8,364 bases of DNA from Pseudomonadota bacterium. GTDB taxonomy: Bacteria > Pseudomonadota > Gammaproteobacteria > Xanthomonadales > Xanthomonadaceae. This document shows, piece by piece, positions 5,239 to 8,364 of the stretch. The DNA lies in assembly GCA_023392975.1 (NCBI GenBank), contig JAEWNA010000088.1, forward strand, positions 1-8,364. The letters run 5' to 3'. The notes beneath the pieces were generated by a model. It saw nothing but the letters and a program-made list of their open reading frames with translations. It was not told where the DNA came from and ran no database searches. A program made the translations under genes and the position numbers. How positions within the stretch are numbered: the stretch's first letter is position 1; every line of letters starts with the position of its first letter.

Positions 5239-7238
5239 CCCCCGACTGGCTGGACAGCCTCACCCAATGGATCGTCGCGCACCGCGTGGCCGCGGGCGGC
5301 GTCATCTTCCTGATCGCCTTCTGCGACGCGCTGGCGGTGGTCGGGATCGTGGTGCCGGCGCTGCCGCTGCTGTTCGCGGTGGGCACGATGATCGGGCTGG
5401 GCCATCTCGACGGCCCGTACGCGCTGGCCTGCGCCGCGCTCGGCGCCTTCGCCGGCGACGGCCTGAGCTACTGGCTGGGCCACCGCTGGGGCCCGTCGAT
5501 GCGCGACCACTGGCTGTTCCGGCGCTATCCGCAGTTCATCGACCGCGGTGAGGCGCTGTTCAAGCGCCACGGCACCAAGGGCATCGTCATCGCGCGCTTC
5601 GTCGGTGCGGTGCGGCCGTTCGTGCCGGCGATCGCGGGCATGCTGCGGCTGCCGCTGAAACGCTACGCCCCCGCCAGCCTGCTGGCCTGCGTGCTGTGGG
5701 CGGGCAGCTTCCTCGCGCCGGGCTGGGTGTTCGGTGCGTCCTACGACGCCGTCGCCGCGGTCGCCGACCGGCTGGCGCTGGTGCTGCTGGCGCTGCTGGC
5801 GGTGCTGGCGCTGGTGTGGGCGACGGTGCTCTACACCTGGCGCTGGTTCGCCCACCACGCCGACCGCCTGCTGGCGCGCACCCTGCGCTGGGTCCATGCG
5901 CATCCGCGGCTGTCGCGCTACGCCGCGCCGCTGATCCAGCCCAACCGCCCCGAATCCGCCGCGCTGGGCATGCTCGCCGCCTGCCTGATCGTGATCGGCT
6001 GGGCGTGGTTCGGGCTGCTGGGCACGCTGATCGCGCAGGGCGGCCCGCTGGCGCTGGACCGGACGGCGCAGTCGGCCATGGTGCGGCTGCGCAACCCGCT
6101 GGCCGACCACCTGCTGGCCGCGCTCGCCTCGATCGGCGACGCCGCGGTGCTGCTGCCGGCGATGGCGGCGACGCTGGCGTGGCTGCTGTGGCGCCGCCGC
6201 TTCGCCGCGGCCACGCACTGGCTGGCCGCCGCCGCCTTCGGGATGGTGTTCTCCGCGGTGTCGGGGCTGTCGGGCGACGGCCCGGCGGGGTACACCGATG
6301 TCGGTTCGCCCGTGACGATGACCACGATCGTGCTGGGCTTCTTCGCGGTGCTGATCGCGCGCGAACTGCCGGGCCGGCGCCGGGTGTGGCCCTACCTGCT
6401 CACCGGCGCGGTCGTCGCCCTGCTCGGCTTCGCCCGGCTGTACTTCGGCGCGGAGCGGCTGAGCGACCTCGTCGCCGGCGCGCTGTTCGGCCTGCTGTGG
6501 CTGCTGGTGCTGGGCATCGGCTACCGGCGGCATGTCGCGCGCTCGTTCTGGATCCGGCCCGTGGCGCTGATCTTCTATGTCGGCTTCGCGGTCGCGGCAC
6601 TGTGGCATGCGCCGCGGTCGATCGACGCGGTGCTGGCGCGGTACGCCGCCCCGCCGCCGTCGCGGACCCTCGACGAGGACGCCTGGTGGGCGCACGACTG
6701 GGCCACGCTGCCCGCGCATCGCGACGAGCGCGAGGGCGCGCGGCGCTGGCGCCTGGACCTGCAGGTCGCCGGGCCGCTGGCGGCGGTGCGCACGCGGCTC
6801 GAAGCCCGCGGCTGGCAGGTGCAGCCGCAGGCGACGTGGACGACGACGCTCGGCCTGCTCGACGGTAATCGCCCGCCGTCGCGGCAACCGGTGCTGCCGG
6901 CGACCCTCGACACCGAAGCCGAGGCGCTGCTGATGCGGCGTCCCGGCGCCACGCCGGACGAACTGCTCGTGCTGCGCGTCTGGCACGCGCCGGCGCGACT
7001 GGCCGACGGTCGTCCGCTGTGGATCGGCACCACCCAGACCCTGCATTTCGTGCGGCCGCTCCCGGCCATCGCCCTGTGGCGGCCGGACGCCGACGACCCG
7101 GGCCATGTGCAGACGCAGCTGCGCGAGGCCCTCGCCGACCTGCCGCAGGCGGAAGCCGCGCACCCGGACGGCGGTTCGGCGGTGCTGCGCGTGAGGATCG
7201 CCGACCCCGACGAGGCCTCGCCCGCCGGCGTCAACTGA
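5235..7238 (+). CDS. DedA/VTT - PAP2-like - LssY C-terminal fusion membrane protein
   Basis: A 667-residue inner-membrane protein in three parts. Residues about 10-170 are a DedA/VTT domain: FAGDGLSYWLGHRWG (72-86) and ARFVGAVRPFVPAIAG (120-135, with the family arginines R121 and R127). DedA proteins are linked to lipid-carrier or phospholipid flipping and envelope homeostasis. Residues about 240-430 form a multi-helix PAP2-like domain. Residues about 475-660 are a soluble LssY-type domain (LDEDAWW; WRLDLQVAGPL; RGWQV; QPVLPATL; LLVLRVWHAP; PLWIGTTQ). The PAP2 active site looks lost: no KxxxxxxRP motif, GSPVT (357-361) where PSGH should be, and ARLYFGAERLSD (400-411) with E407 where the catalytic His of SRx5Hx3D should be; R401 and D411 remain. 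A Leu/Ala-rich helix follows the DedA part (about 178-200). The start at 5235 is the only reasonable one in frame. The 3' end overlaps the convergent LON-domain gene by 8 bp. Confidence 0.9.
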   Translation: MTPDWLDSLTQWIVAHRVAAGGVIFLIAFCDALAVVGIVVPALPLLFAVGTMIGLGHLDGPYALACAALGAFAGDGLSYWLGHRWGPSMRDHWLFRRYPQFIDRGEALFKRHGTKGIVIARFVGAVRPFVPAIAGMLRLPLKRYAPASLLACVLWAGSFLAPGWVFGASYDAVAAVADRLALVLLALLAVLALVWATVLYTWRWFAHHADRLLARTLRWVHAHPRLSRYAAPLIQPNRPESAALGMLAACLIVIGWAWFGLLGTLIAQGGPLALDRTAQSAMVRLRNPLADHLLAALASIGDAAVLLPAMAATLAWLLWRRRFAAATHWLAAAAFGMVFSAVSGLSGDGPAGYTDVGSPVTMTTIVLGFFAVLIARELPGRRRVWPYLLTGAVVALLGFARLYFGAERLSDLVAGALFGLLWLLVLGIGYRRHVARSFWIRPVALIFYVGFAVAALWHAPRSIDAVLARYAAPPPSRTLDEDAWWAHDWATLPAHRDEREGARRWRLDLQVAGPLAAVRTRLEARGWQVQPQATWTTTLGLLDGNRPPSRQPVLPATLDTEAEALLMRRPGATPDELLVLRVWHAPARLADGRPLWIGTTQTLHFVRPLPAIALWRPDADDPGHVQTQLREALADLPQAEAAHPDGGSAVLRVRIADPDEASPAGVN

Positions 7239-7815
7239 TCGCGACGACCAGGCGGTCCAGGCGGGCGTGCGGGTCGTCCTCCTGCAGCAGCGCCTGGCGC
7301 ACGGCGTCGTCCAGCGCCAGCAGTTCGGTCAGGCGCCAGCCCACCCACGCCGCGTCGTCGAACCGCGCCTGCGGGATGTCGATGGCGCCGTCGCCGGTGC
7401 GCTCCAGCGTCTGCCGCAGCACGTCGCCGAGCAGCGCGTGCTCCGGCCGCAACGGATCGTCGGGATCGGGCGCGCACCAGTCGACGTCGCCGAGGATCAG
7501 CCCGTCCGCGCGGACCCGCGTGCGGCGCACCCGGAACCGGCGCGCGCCGCGCACGCGCAGCGTCAGCAGGCCTTCGGGCGTGGTGTCGAAATCCTCGATC
7601 CGCGCTTCGGTGCCGACCGCCGCCGGCGTACCGGCCTCCGCGCCCTCGAGGGTTTCGCCATCGAGAATCAGGCACACCCCGAACCCGCTGCCGCTGCGCC
7701 CGCACTCGCGGACCATGTCGAGGTAACGGGTCTCGAAGATGCGCAGGCCCAGCGCGCCGCCGGGCACCAGCACGGTGCGCAGCGGGAACAGCGGCAGCGC
7801 GGTCGCGTCGGTCAT
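7231..7815 (-). CDS. LON peptidase substrate-binding (LonN) domain protein
   Basis: A 194-residue stand-alone LON N-terminal domain. It opens with LPLFPLRTVLVPGGALGLRIFETRY as consecutive family motifs (7-31: LPLFPL, VPGG, LRIFE.RY), continues with GFGVCLI (44-50), then a GTEARIEDF segment (68-76) and the LRVRGARRFRV strand (86-96). A helical second half follows (about 125-190). No ATPase or Ser-Lys protease domain follows, so it is not Lon itself. Stand-alone members are thought to bind substrates or partners, but their role is poorly known. The ATG at 7815 overlaps the mpl stop as ATGA (7812-7815), indicating translational coupling. An open frame continues further upstream, but it is the antisense or out-of-frame shadow of mpl. 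Its stop at 7231-7233 overlaps the end of the plus-strand membrane-protein gene. Confidence 0.88.
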   Translation of the reverse strand: MTDATALPLFPLRTVLVPGGALGLRIFETRYLDMVRECGRSGSGFGVCLILDGETLEGAEAGTPAAVGTEARIEDFDTTPEGLLTLRVRGARRFRVRRTRVRADGLILGDVDWCAPDPDDPLRPEHALLGDVLRQTLERTGDGAIDIPQARFDDAAWVGWRLTELLALDDAVRQALLQEDDPHARLDRLVVAIS

Positions 7816-8364
7816 TCCCGCAGCGCGGCGAGGAACCGCCGCGGCGCGCCGTCGAAGCCGCCGTTGGACATGAACACCACGTGGTCGCCGTCGCGCGCGA
7901 GCGCGCGCAGGGTCGCGATCAACGAATCGGCGGTCGGGGCGGTGCGCGCTTCGCCGCGCACGTGCGCCATCACCTTCGCCGCATCCCACGACAGTTCGGG
8001 ACGGTGCAGGAACACCACCGCATCGGCGGCGTCCAGCGACGGCGCCAGCGCGTCGGCATGCGCGCCGAGCCGCATCGAGTTGCTGCGCGGCTCCATCGCG
8101 ACGACGATCCGCGCGGCGCCGACCTTCGCGCGCAGGCCTTCCAGCGTGGTGCGGATCGCGGTCGGGTGATGCGCGAAGTCGTCGTAGACGGTCACGCCCT
8201 GCGCGGTGCCCAGCACTTCGAGCCGGCGCTTGACGCTGCGGAATTCGGCCAGCGCCGGCAGCACCGCCGCCGGGTCGACGCCAACCGCCGCGCACGCCGC
8301 CACCGCGGCCAGGCCGTTGAGCACGTTGTGCAGGCCGAGCATCGGCCAGCGCACGTCGCCGACG
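7812..8364 (-). CDS. mpl: UDP-N-acetylmuramate:L-alanyl-gamma-D-glutamyl-meso-diaminopimelate ligase, C-terminal part
   Basis: The gene runs off the window's right edge; about 184 C-terminal residues are visible. Mpl is an ATP-dependent Mur-type ligase in the cytosol. It joins recycled L-Ala-gamma-D-Glu-meso-DAP tripeptide to UDP-MurNAc, returning wall fragments to peptidoglycan synthesis. Seen are the end of the central domain (GLHNVLNGLAAVAA, the Mur HN..N substrate loop) and FRSVKRRLE, then the C-terminal Mur domain. That domain carries VYDDFAHHPTAI, where Mur ligases have YDDYAHHP, followed by EPRSNSMRLG and VFMSNGGFDG near the end. EPRSN and MSNGGF are features of Mpl rather than MurC. 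It lies directly upstream of the LON-domain gene and overlaps it by 4 nt, so the two form a coupled operon. Confidence 0.93.
   Translation of the reverse strand, partial: VGDVRWPMLGLHNVLNGLAAVAACAAVGVDPAAVLPALAEFRSVKRRLEVLGTAQGVTVYDDFAHHPTAIRTTLEGLRAKVGAARIVVAMEPRSNSMRLGAHADALAPSLDAADAVVFLHRPELSWDAAKVMAHVRGEARTAPTADSLIATLRALARDGDHVVFMSNGGFDGAPRRFLAALRE

Noticed and set aside
5771..5820. Repetitive ctg/gcg triplets resembling a microsatellite
   Set aside because: Explained by a Leu/Ala/Val-rich transmembrane helix in a high-GC codon set; there is no regular repeat unit.
5097..7163. A 688-codon open frame on the minus strand opposite the DedA-PAP2-LssY gene
   Set aside because: Its product is Arg/Gln/Pro-rich low-complexity sequence with no domain, and it lies antisense to a protein with clear domains. 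It is a GC-rich codon-bias shadow.
7816..8295. N-terminal extension of the LON-domain frame up to 8295
   Set aside because: It overlaps mpl in another frame and is Arg-rich; LPLFPL follows the ATG at 7815 as expected for the family.

Overview
The window is very GC-rich, densely packed coding DNA with gene content and protein style typical of the Lysobacteraceae/Xanthomonadaceae (Lysobacter, Luteimonas, Xanthomonas relatives). Support for this comes from an ArgD closely resembling the xanthomonad enzyme, a GGAGCG-type REP element, and TAnnnT boxes only six bases from start codons. The assignment is from recalled family resemblance, not a search. It reads as ordinary chromosome: no insertion sequence, phage gene, tRNA, rRNA or CRISPR array is visible.

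Layout. (1) Positions 1-1414, plus strand: the 3' end of a voltage-gated-type potassium channel with a C-terminal zinc ribbon, overlapping a complete trans-sulfuration PLP enzyme (cystathionine gamma-synthase/lyase-like). A hairpin terminator begins at the enzyme's stop codon. (2) Positions 1415-1559: a convergent intergenic gap with two inverted REP hairpins (REPIN-like). (3) Positions 1560-5130, minus strand: a compact five-gene run, read in the order RIO/InaA-like kinase, cysteine-rich lipoprotein, short-chain dehydrogenase, glyoxalase I (gloA), acetylornithine aminotransferase (argD). The genes overlap or lie 1-60 bp apart. (4) Positions 5131-5234: a divergent promoter region. Both sides have a -10-like box exactly 6 nt upstream of an ATG, suggesting leaderless transcription. 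On the plus side that first ATG opens a six-codon ORF whose stop overlaps the next gene's start. (5) Positions 5235-7238, plus strand: a 667-residue membrane protein fusing a DedA/VTT domain, a PAP2-like domain and an LssY-type C-terminal domain. The PAP2 signature residues are largely missing. (6) Positions 7231-8364, minus strand: the 3' part of mpl (murein-peptide recycling ligase), coupled by a 4-nt overlap to a LON substrate-binding-domain protein.

How the genes fit together. The window holds housekeeping metabolism (sulfur amino acids, arginine, methylglyoxal detoxification, cell-wall recycling) and envelope proteins (K+ channel, lipoprotein, DedA-PAP2-LssY protein). No clear new multi-gene system appears. 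The most noteworthy items are the apparently catalytically dead PAP2 domain, the divergent leaderless-type promoters with the mini-ORF, the SDR with Ala at the usual Ser position, an in-frame 15-bp duplication of the SDR gene end, and the REPIN with compensatory stem changes.
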